Positions 1-4,938 of a DNA stretch of 7,743 bases are shown here, one piece after another. Both the position numbers and the translations under genes were made by a program. Source of the stretch: Acetobacteraceae bacterium (lineage in GTDB: Bacteria > Pseudomonadota > Alphaproteobacteria > Acetobacterales > Acetobacteraceae). The stretch spans positions 1 through 7,743 of the forward strand of contig JADYYZ010000133.1 of the NCBI GenBank assembly GCA_020853405.1, written 5' to 3'. The first letter of the stretch is position 1; each line of letters opens with the position of its first letter. The notes under the pieces are model-generated. The model searched no databases. It saw nothing but the letters and a program-made list of their open reading frames with translations, and was not told the origin of the DNA.

Positions 1-129
1 CCGCCCGAGGTGGCATCGCTGTTCATGGACCGCGCGCTTCGGATCACCCAGTCCTTCCGCATGGCGATCGCGTTCAGCCGCGGCGAGAGTTCGCTGGAGA
101 TCGAGCCGATCCTGGAAGCGAGCCTGTAG
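1..129 (+). CDS. C-terminal end of an unidentified protein (5' end outside window)
   Basis: Frame 1 is open from the window edge to a TAG at 127-129 and gives 42 residues ending in EPILEASL. Nearly every third codon position is G or C, as in the intact genes here, so I believe this is the real tail of a coding sequence. The tail looks like a soluble, mixed helical segment (for example DRALRITQSFRMAIAFSRG) with no membrane stretch or metal motif. I do not recognise the family. It could be a regulator or an enzyme of the same locus, but nothing visible decides this. An inverted repeat at 137-163 follows the stop but lacks a T-run. Confidence 0.6.
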   Translation, partial: PPEVASLFMDRALRITQSFRMAIAFSRGESSLEIEPILEASL

Positions 130-136
130 TCCGCCC

Positions 137-163
137 GGCGCGCGTGACCGCGTGCGGCGCGCC
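137..163. repeat. GC-rich inverted repeat just after the first stop codon
   Basis: Arms GGCGCGC (137-143) and GCGCGCC (157-163) are perfectly complementary, with a 13-nt loop. It begins 7 nt after the stop codon of the plus-strand gene and could fold as a transcript-end hairpin. There is no T-run after it, so it is not a classical intrinsic terminator. In DNA this GC-rich such a repeat can also arise by chance. Confidence 0.3.
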
Positions 164-240
164 AGCGCCCAGCTGGACGCCTGGGGTTGCGGGCGCGGCT
201 TTCAAATCCATCGCGGCATGCTGCCGGTGTGATCCTGCTG

Positions 241-285
241 CCTGCCTTCGGGCCGCCTGCCTTCGGGCCGCCTGCCTTCGGGCTG
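241..285. repeat. Three tandem 15-bp direct repeats with TTCG cores
   Basis: The unit CCTGCCTTCGGGCCG occurs at 241-255 and 256-270 exactly, and at 271-285 with one C-to-T change. Within each unit GCC-TTCG-GGC can form a 3-bp stem closed by a TTCG tetraloop, a very stable loop class in RNA. Read on the minus strand in the frame of the pirin remnant the array gives repeated Arg-Arg-Gln-Ala-Ala, which is low-complexity read-through rather than a domain. A 7-bp stem-loop (283-305) overlaps its right end. Replication slippage in non-coding DNA is the simplest origin. Confidence 0.85.
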
Positions 286-305
286 CCAGCCGCCGGCCCT
301 GGCAG
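283..305. repeat. 7-bp stem-loop beside the tandem repeats
   Basis: CTGCCAG (283-289) and CTGGCAG (299-305) are perfect reverse complements around a 9-nt GC-rich loop. It overlaps the last three bases of the tandem array. Neither side carries a T-rich or A-rich tract, so terminator function is not supported. It may be part of a structured RNA end or be fortuitous. Confidence 0.45.
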
Positions 306-331
306 ACGGGGGCGGGGTATGGCCAGATGGC

Positions 332-568
332 GACCCTTCCGAGCGTCCCGCTCTGGAAGCCGGTGAGCGCGTGCCTGATCTCACCTGCCGTGTTCATGGG
401 CAACCGTCCATGCATCACGACCGGCTCCTCGATCGGTCTGCCGCCGAGCACGAGCAGCGCCGCATCGCCGTTGGCTTCGATCGTGATCACGCCGCCCTGC
501 CGGTCTGGCAGCACGAACCGCGCTTCACGCACGATGGCACGTCTGGGCAACGTGACGCTGCAGTGCAC
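332..568 (-). pseudogene. Remnant of a pirin-family gene (C-terminal cupin part only)
   Basis: The minus-strand frame running from 568 to about 332 encodes a stretch typical of the pirin C-terminal domain. It includes LLVLGGRPIEEPVV, then an MNTAGEIRHAL segment and FQSGTLG. These match the family pattern LLLxGxPlxEPvv...MNTxxEIrqAl..fqxGxfG. Pirins are usually about 230-300 residues with two cupin halves and metal-binding histidines in the N-terminal half. Here only about 75 residues remain: upstream the frame shows nothing pirin-like and reaches a stop at 635-637. Downstream it runs without a proper end through the 15-bp repeats and into the convergent gene at 1-129. The usual GPFVMNT is changed to GRLPMNT. 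I infer a decayed fragment rather than a working protein. The apparent GTG start at 566-568 is probably not a real start. Confidence 0.7.
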
Positions 569-719
569 CCATCCGACAGTGCACCGCGGCGTTCCCCCTG
601 CCGGCGCAGCGCCGCCGGGAGGCAGGCCCGATCCTCAGGTGTCAGCACCGCATCAGACATGGCCCGACCGATTCACCACACGCCGCCTCGCAGCACGCCG
701 ATATCACCAAACTCGAGGT
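569..719. other. Intergenic stretch with no recognised gene
   Basis: This 151-bp stretch lies between the pirin remnant and the end of the RraA-like gene. The gene-free region as a whole is 130-719. A minus-strand ATG at 658-660 opens a 57-codon frame, but that frame overlaps the pirin remnant and resembles nothing I know. I see no terminator with a T-run after the RraA-like gene, so its transcript may end by Rho or read through. Confidence 0.5.
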
Positions 720-1403
720 TTATCGGCGATCCGAGCTCGGACTCGACTGGTTGCCATGGACATCGGGACCCATCAGCGCATCGACGAGCGAGGCGCCCCG
801 CGCGAGGCGCTCGTGCAGTGCCTGTTCGGTATCCCTCAGTCGGGTCGCCATGGCCAGGATCGGCACGAGCTGGTCAGGCGCGATAACGATCGCCCCGTCG
901 CGGTCGGCCGCGATCACATCGCCCGGGCGCACCACGGCGCCGTCGATGACGAGCGCGACGCCGCTCTCGGCGGCGATCTGCCGCGACGCCATGCCGGCGA
1001 TTGTGATCACCGCCGACCAGACGGGTGGTCCGTGATGGAGGACGCCGCCGACGTCGCGGGCCGGTCCGTCGATGATGACACCATAAACGCCCCGCTGCTT
1101 CAGGCGATGTGCCACAACGTCGCCGAGAACAGCGCCGCCGACGTCGCCGACCACCTGGACGACGCCGAAGCTGCCCGCTGGCATTGCGTCGTAGCCCTCG
1201 AGCACGCGCCTGCGGTTGTCGTCGCTCGCTTCGTCGCAGCGGACGAGGCGGAGCGTGGCGGCGGGCGCGACGACAAGCGCCGGAATCCCGAGCGCCTTGA
1301 ACCGCGTCAGCACCCTCTGCCCGGCCGCCGTGGCGCCGATGATCGCCACGGCAGCATCGTGGATGAGCGCGGTGTTCAGCCCGTCGGGAATGGCAAGCGC
1401 CAT
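720..1403 (-). CDS. RraA-family protein, putative 4-hydroxy-4-methyl-2-oxoglutarate/oxaloacetate-type aldolase or decarboxylase
   Basis: This 227-residue protein has the RraA/MenG-like fold signatures. GGAVLGDVV is at residues 89-97, IDGPARD at 111-117 and the strand motif GDVIAADRDGAIVI at 161-174. In characterised HMG/CHA aldolases an Asp, then 20 residues, then Arg-Asp, bind the divalent metal and pyruvate. Here Asp95, Arg116 and Asp117 keep that spacing exactly, which argues for a catalytic member rather than the RNase E regulator RraA. The last acidic position of the motif is Gly120, a departure from the consensus. Known family reactions are retro-aldol cleavage of 4-hydroxy-2-oxo acids to pyruvate and oxaloacetate decarboxylation. 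The start ATG at 1401-1403 is preceded by GGAGG (1408-1412) with a short 4-nt spacer. It lies 39 bp downstream of the DapA-like gene on the same strand, so co-transcription is likely. The final 15 or so residues are polar and probably disordered. Confidence 0.88.
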   Translation of the reverse strand: MALAIPDGLNTALIHDAAVAIIGATAAGQRVLTRFKALGIPALVVAPAATLRLVRCDEASDDNRRRVLEGYDAMPAGSFGVVQVVGDVGGAVLGDVVAHRLKQRGVYGVIIDGPARDVGGVLHHGPPVWSAVITIAGMASRQIAAESGVALVIDGAVVRPGDVIAADRDGAIVIAPDQLVPILAMATRLRDTEQALHERLARGASLVDALMGPDVHGNQSSPSSDRR

Positions 1404-1442
1404 GCACCCTCCGCCGTGCCGCCGACGAACCGGCGGTAACGC

Positions 1443-2363
1443 TCAGGCCGCCTCGAGCCGGGCATCCAGATCCTTGTCGGCCAGATCCGCGAGGGCCTTG
1501 CGGACCTGGTCCATGACCGCTTGCGCAGGCGGCTTCAGGGGCAGCAGCACGTGGCCAGCGTCGAAGCCGATAAGGTGCATGGCCTGCTTCAGCGGCCCCG
1601 GGTTGCACTCGGCGAACACGGCGTCGATCAGCGGGAACATCTTGTGATGAAGCTGGAGCGCGGCCGGCAGCTTGCCGTCACGGGCGAGGCGGAACATCTC
1701 GACCCAGTGGCCGGGCACGATCGAGGCAGTTGCGAGGATACCGCCTGGTGCGCCCATGGCGACTTCGACCGGGAACAGGCCGTCCTCGCCGCTCAGAACC
1801 GCCATGTGCTCGCCCGCATAGGCCAGCACCCGCTCGAAATGGGCGATGTCGGGATTGCAGGCCTTCATCCCGATGATGGTGCCCTCGCGGGCGAGCGTTG
1901 CGATGGTCTCCGGCGTGACCGTGATCCGGGTGCGATAGGGGATGTCGTAGAGCACGATCGGAAGATCGACACGGTCGCGGTAGGCGCGGAAATAGTCGAT
2001 GATACCCGCCTGGGTCGGCGTGACGTAGAACGGCACGAGCAGCAGGGCCGCATCCGCCCCGGCGCGCCGGAGGTCTTGCCCGGCGGCAACCGCCTCGGCG
2101 AGGCCCGGCGACAGGACGCCCGCGACCACCGGGACCCGGCCCGCAGCGGCGGCGACCGTGGTCTCCACCGCGCACGCGCGCGCGGCCGGCGACAGGGCCG
2201 TGAACTCGCCCGTGCCGCCGACCGGCACGAGGCCACCGACACCGCCCCTGATCAGGTAGTCGATGAGGCTCTTCAGAACGGGAACGTTGATCTCGCCGTC
2301 GCCCTGGGTGGGCGTCGGGAATGCGGGCAGTACGCCTGATAGGTCTTGTCTGGTAATGGCCAT
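1443..2363 (-). CDS. DapA/N-acetylneuraminate lyase family class I aldolase or dehydratase
   Basis: This 306-residue TIM barrel protein has the usual family length and all core motifs. GGTGEF is at 49-54 (the carboxylate-binding loop), PFYVTPTQAG at 111-120, YDIPYRT at 138-144 with the catalytic Tyr139, and GMK at 165-167, where Lys167 is the Schiff-base lysine. ECNPGPLK is at 252-259. Family members condense or cleave pyruvate-containing substrates (dihydrodipicolinate synthase, sialate or KDG aldolases, related dehydratases). Arg143 sits where the DHDPS arginine that binds a second carboxylate is found, so a dicarboxylate-like substrate is possible. GGTGEF instead of GTTGES, and the atypical sequence ACNPD after the lysine, argue against true lysine-biosynthetic DapA. 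Its place between a binding-protein gene and an RraA-like gene also points to catabolism. The start ATG at 2361-2363 has AGAAGG about 10 nt upstream and AAGG closer in. Confidence 0.9.
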   Translation of the reverse strand: MAITRQDLSGVLPAFPTPTQGDGEINVPVLKSLIDYLIRGGVGGLVPVGGTGEFTALSPAARACAVETTVAAAAGRVPVVAGVLSPGLAEAVAAGQDLRRAGADAALLLVPFYVTPTQAGIIDYFRAYRDRVDLPIVLYDIPYRTRITVTPETIATLAREGTIIGMKACNPDIAHFERVLAYAGEHMAVLSGEDGLFPVEVAMGAPGGILATASIVPGHWVEMFRLARDGKLPAALQLHHKMFPLIDAVFAECNPGPLKQAMHLIGFDAGHVLLPLKPPAQAVMDQVRKALADLADKDLDARLEAA

Positions 2364-2395
2364 GTGCCTTGAGCCTTCTTGAATGGGAACTGCAA

Positions 2396-2416
2396 CGCGC
2401 GAAACCGGTTCGCGCG
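2396..2416. promoter_or_regulatory. Strong intergenic hairpin between the binding-protein and aldolase genes
   Basis: Arms CGCGCGAA (2396-2403) and TTCGCGCG (2409-2416) are perfect reverse complements with a 5-nt ACCGG loop. It lies in the 92-bp gap after the binding-protein stop and about 33 bp before the aldolase start on the minus strand. No T-run follows on that strand. Hairpins in this position in ABC operons often protect the upstream mRNA and set a higher level of binding protein; that role here is inferred. A DNA operator or partial attenuator is an alternative. Confidence 0.65.
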
Positions 2417-2455
2417 GCGGGAACAGGCCCGGTCCGCGGCCCGACCCCGCAGCCG

Positions 2456-3520
2456 TCAGGTCAGCAGCCAGCCGTTGAACCGTTCGATCGCCGCGTCCTT
2501 GTTCTTCGCCCAGTACTCATCATCGATGAGCAGGCCGCGGGCCTTGTTCTCGGGTGCGGTCGGAAGCGAGGCCGCCTTCTTGGGATCGATGAACCTGAAC
2601 GCGTCGGGGTTCGTCGGGCCGTTCGAGACAAAGGGCGTGAAGGCCGCCTGGCGCTTGGCGTCGCAGGTGAACTTGATGAATTCGCGTACGAGGTCCGCCT
2701 TCGGCGTTCCCTTCACGATGCACCAGCTGTCATAGCTCCAGATGTTGCCCTCCCACGACACCCCGACCGGCGCGCCCTCGTCGATCGCGGCCTGGGCCCG
2801 CGCGACCCAGGTCGGCACCATGTCGACCTCGCCGGAAATCAGCATCTGGGTGGCCTGGGTTCCGCCCGTCCACCAGGTGATCACGTGCGGCTTGATCCGA
2901 TCGAGGCTCTTGAAGGCGCGGTCGAGGTCGCACGGATAGACCTTGTCGCGCGGCACCCCGTCCGCCATCAGCGCCTGCTCGATGGTGTCGAACGGATGCT
3001 TGCGCATCGCGCGCCGCCCCGGAATGCCCCTGACGTCCCACAGATCAGCCCAGCTCTGCGGTGGACGCCGGCCCTCGAAGCGGTCGCGCCGATAGGCGAG
3101 GATCGTTGCATAGACGTTCGACCCGACGCCATAGGGATCGATGAACTCGGGCGAGAGCTGCTTGACCGCCGGATCATTCTCGAGCCCGTGCCTCTCGACA
3201 AAGCCGCCGGCCGCGAGCTGCCTGACCGCGGCAATGCTGATCTCGGCACCGTCCCAGACGAAGTTCTTGGTCTCGACCATGCTGCGGATCTGGGCAGTCG
3301 GCTCGTGCGTCGAGGCGACCCCGACCACCTCGATACCCGTCGCCTCGCGGAACGGCTTGTAGAACGCTTCGCTGAAGCCCTTGGTGAACGGCCCGCCGGA
3401 ATCGCGCACCACGATGCGGCGGTCCTGCGCGCTCGCCTTGCGCCAGATCATCGGCGCGCCGAGCGCGACTGGCGCCCCGGTCGCGGCCTTCAACAATGCT
3501 CTGCGTGTTGTCGCGGTCAT
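2456..3520 (-). CDS. ABC transporter periplasmic substrate-binding protein, PotD-like, with Tat-type signal
   Basis: The 354-residue product resembles family 1/8 extracellular solute-binding proteins, the PotD-type group that includes binders of polyamines and other small organic solutes. Residues 1-31 look like an export signal: TRRALLK at 5-11 matches the twin-arginine pattern, a weakly hydrophobic stretch follows, and ASA at 29-31 would allow cleavage before Gln32. The mature part has typical features such as SWADLWD (156-162) and SGEVDMVPTW (229-238), plus many aromatic residues able to line a ligand pocket. I chose the ATG at 3518-3520 because GAGGAGA lies 6 nt upstream. The open frame extends 58 codons further, to 3694, but that part is Arg-rich and would bury the signal. 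It is first in a minus-strand set with the aldolase and RraA-like genes. The matching ATPase and probable permease lie about 3 kb away on the other strand. Ligand unknown. Confidence 0.9.
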   Translation of the reverse strand: MTATTRRALLKAATGAPVALGAPMIWRKASAQDRRIVVRDSGGPFTKGFSEAFYKPFREATGIEVVGVASTHEPTAQIRSMVETKNFVWDGAEISIAAVRQLAAGGFVERHGLENDPAVKQLSPEFIDPYGVGSNVYATILAYRRDRFEGRRPPQSWADLWDVRGIPGRRAMRKHPFDTIEQALMADGVPRDKVYPCDLDRAFKSLDRIKPHVITWWTGGTQATQMLISGEVDMVPTWVARAQAAIDEGAPVGVSWEGNIWSYDSWCIVKGTPKADLVREFIKFTCDAKRQAAFTPFVSNGPTNPDAFRFIDPKKAASLPTAPENKARGLLIDDEYWAKNKDAAIERFNGWLLT

Positions 3521-3526
3521 TCCGTG

Positions 3527-3533
3527 TCTCCTC
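3527..3533 (-). promoter_or_regulatory. Ribosome binding site fixing the binding-protein start
   Basis: Read on the minus strand this is GAGGAGA, 6 nt before the ATG at 3518-3520. It is one of the best Shine-Dalgarno matches in the window and supports the internal start over the longer open frame that begins at 3694. Confidence 0.75.
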
Positions 3534-3566
3534 TGCCTCGGTCGCCATGGAACGGGACGAGAACCA

Positions 3567-3596
3567 TGCAGGACCCTGACCTGAACCTGCAGGACC
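3567..3596. repeat. Direct repeat pair TGCAGGACC, 21 bp apart
   Basis: Exact 9-bp copies lie at 3567-3575 and 3588-3596. The second overlaps the palindrome CCTGCAGG (3587-3594). They sit about 47-76 bp upstream of the binding-protein start codon. The helical-turn spacing would suit a regulator binding on one face of the DNA, but chance cannot be excluded. Confidence 0.35.
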
Positions 3597-3796
3597 GTCT
3601 CGACATCGCCTTGACGCACGCGCCGGATGAGGTCACTCGTACCGGCTGGCGAAGCGTGGGACCCGCGGCGTTGGTCGCGGCCTGAGGCGGTCACGTTCGC
3701 CGATGGAGCGACGTTAGCGCGTCAGGCCGCGCGGTCAACCGGCTGGCCGACGCGCATGACGCTTTCGGCGCACCGCCGTTCCACCCGCTTCGCTCC

Positions 3797-3814
3797 GCAC
3801 CGGTCGGGCGGTGC
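3797..3814. promoter_or_regulatory. Inverted repeat GCACCG-N6-CGGTGC, possible operator
   Basis: The two 6-bp arms are perfect complements, 36-53 bp upstream of the Ldh2-type start codon. The octamer GCACCGGT at its left side recurs in a 12-bp palindrome in the other divergent region (6411-6422). That suggests, without proving, a shared regulator. As RNA it could also form a small leader hairpin. Confidence 0.35.
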
Positions 3815-3836
3815 CTGGGGTGCTTGCGAACCGACC

Positions 3837-3842
3837 GAGGAG
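3837..3842 (+). promoter_or_regulatory. Ribosome binding site fixing the Ldh2-type start
   Basis: GAGGAG lies 7 nt before the ATG at 3850-3852. An in-frame upstream ATG at 3811 would add 13 Arg/Pro-rich residues and falls inside the inverted repeat at 3797-3814, so the internal ATG is preferred. Confidence 0.75.
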
Positions 3843-3849
3843 ACCAGCC

Positions 3850-4932
3850 ATGACCAGTCCGGCGCAGCCCGACATTCTTTTCGCCGCCGAAGACCTGCGC
3901 GCCCAGGTGACGACGATTTTCTCCGCCATCGGATCGGATGCGCCCGAGGCGGCGCTCGTCACCGATCATCTCGTCCTTGCGAACCTCTTTGGTCACGACA
4001 GCCATGGCATCAGCCTGATCCCGCTCTACGTCCGCATGGTGCGCGAGGGCAAGGTCGAGCCGAACCAGAGGCCGACGGCCGCCATGGATAACGGAGCACT
4101 GCTGACGCTCGATGGTCATCGCGGCTTCGGCCAGGCCGTCGCGCACGAGGCGATGGAGATCGGCATTGCGCGGGCGCGGGAGCGCGGCGTCGCCATCATC
4201 GCGCTGCGGAACAGCCATCACGTAGGCCGCATCGGGCACTATGCCGAGCAATGCTGCCGGGCTGGCCTTGTCAGCATGCATTACGTCAACGTGGTCGGCA
4301 CCGCGCCGGTGGTCGCACCCTTCGCGGGGATCAAATCCCGCCTCCACACCAATCCGGTTGCCATCGGCGTGCCGCGCGAGGGCGCCGATCCGCTGGTCCT
4401 CGATTTCGCCACGAGCCGTGCCGCGCAGGGCAAGATCCGCGTGGCGATGAACCGCGGCGTCCCCGTCCCACCTGGCTTCCTCCTCGACGCCGACGGCGAG
4501 CCGACGACGGACGCCCGCGTCGTCTATGACGAGCCGGTCGGAACGATGCTGCCGTTCGGCGAGCACAAGGGCTCCGGCCTCGGTCTCCTCTGCGACGTGC
4601 TCGCCGGCGCCCTGACCGGCGGCCGCATGTGCCATCCGGGCTCGTCCGGGGACGATGTCTACCTCAACAACATGCTGTCCGTGATGATCGACCCGGACCG
4701 TCTTGGTGGGCGCGAGACGTGGCAACAGGAGATCGCGCTCGGCACGCAGTTCTTTACATCCTCCCCGGCGCGCGACCCGGCCATGCCGATCCTGCTGCCG
4801 GGCGAGCCGGAGCGGGCGACCCGCGCCAGGCGCGACGCCGAGGGGATCCCGGTCGATGCCACGACGTGGCGGCTCATCCGCGCGGCAGCGGCGGGCGTCG
4901 GGGTCGCTCTCCCGGAAGCGGGCTGGCGCTGA
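3850..4932 (+). CDS. Malate/L-lactate dehydrogenase family (Ldh2/YlbC-type) oxidoreductase
   Basis: This 360-residue NAD(P)-dependent dehydrogenase belongs to the Ldh2 family, which is unrelated to classical Rossmann lactate dehydrogenases. Members reduce or oxidise 2-oxoacid/2-hydroxyacid pairs such as malate, sulfolactate, ureidoglycolate, 2,3-diketogulonate and cyclic imino acids. Diagnostic motifs are HDSHGI (49-54), LDGHRGFGQ (87-95), the active-site region RNSHHVGRIGHY (120-131), HTNPVAIGVP (166-175), LDFATS (184-189), and the glycine-rich EHKGSGLGLLCDVLAGALTGG (238-258, with Lys240 and Gly241). Length is normal for the family. It faces the binding-protein gene across a divergent region, and its stop is 6 bp from the stop of the convergent FAD dehydrogenase gene. 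The substrate is unknown; genomic context favours a hydroxycarboxylic acid taken up by the neighbouring transporter. Confidence 0.92.
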   Translation: MTSPAQPDILFAAEDLRAQVTTIFSAIGSDAPEAALVTDHLVLANLFGHDSHGISLIPLYVRMVREGKVEPNQRPTAAMDNGALLTLDGHRGFGQAVAHEAMEIGIARARERGVAIIALRNSHHVGRIGHYAEQCCRAGLVSMHYVNVVGTAPVVAPFAGIKSRLHTNPVAIGVPREGADPLVLDFATSRAAQGKIRVAMNRGVPVPPGFLLDADGEPTTDARVVYDEPVGTMLPFGEHKGSGLGLLCDVLAGALTGGRMCHPGSSGDDVYLNNMLSVMIDPDRLGGRETWQQEIALGTQFFTSSPARDPAMPILLPGEPERATRARRDAEGIPVDATTWRLIRAAAAGVGVALPEAGWR

Positions 4933-4938
4933 CCCCTG

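Larger units (their letters stand above)
3521..3849. promoter_or_regulatory. Divergent control region between the binding-protein gene and the Ldh2-type gene
   Basis: This 329-bp stretch has no supported gene and must carry promoters for both sides. Visible elements are a direct repeat TGCAGGACC at 3567-3575 and 3588-3596 (21 bp apart, about two helical turns), an inverted repeat at 3797-3814, and a TTGACG at 3611-3616 that could be a plus-strand -35 box. I found no convincing -10 at 16-18 bp from it, so promoter positions remain uncertain. Confidence 0.45.

Noticed and set aside
137..163. Intrinsic terminator after the first partial gene
   Set aside because: The stem is present but no T-run follows, so I list it only as an inverted repeat.
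241..285. CRISPR array
   Set aside because: The units are contiguous 15-bp direct copies with no spacers, so they are a simple tandem repeat.
487..660. 57-codon minus-strand frame starting at an ATG at 658-660
   Set aside because: It overlaps the pirin remnant in another frame, has many Cys and Arg residues towards its end, lacks a clear ribosome binding site and matches no family I know.
144..1439. Long plus-strand open frame of 431 codons opposite the RraA-like gene and the pirin remnant
   Set aside because: Its product is low-complexity and rich in Arg, Ala and Asp with no family motifs. It lies antisense to a gene with clear motifs. Long antisense frames are expected at this GC content.
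1521..2339. Plus-strand open frame opposite the DapA-like gene
   Set aside because: Antisense shadow: Arg/Asp/His-rich product without motifs, while the minus strand encodes a full aldolase-family protein.
2369..3685. Plus-strand open frame of 438 codons opposite the binding-protein gene
   Set aside because: It mirrors the minus-strand gene almost exactly and shows no recognisable domain. The minus-strand frame has a signal peptide, a ribosome binding site and family features.
3521..3694. 58-codon N-terminal extension of the binding protein
   Set aside because: The in-frame extension is Arg-rich, would place the Tat-like signal internally, and the internal ATG has a much better ribosome binding site.
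3691..4725. Minus-strand open frame of 344 codons opposite the Ldh2-type gene
   Set aside because: His/Arg/Asp-rich antisense shadow; the plus strand has all the Ldh2 motifs and a strong ribosome binding site.
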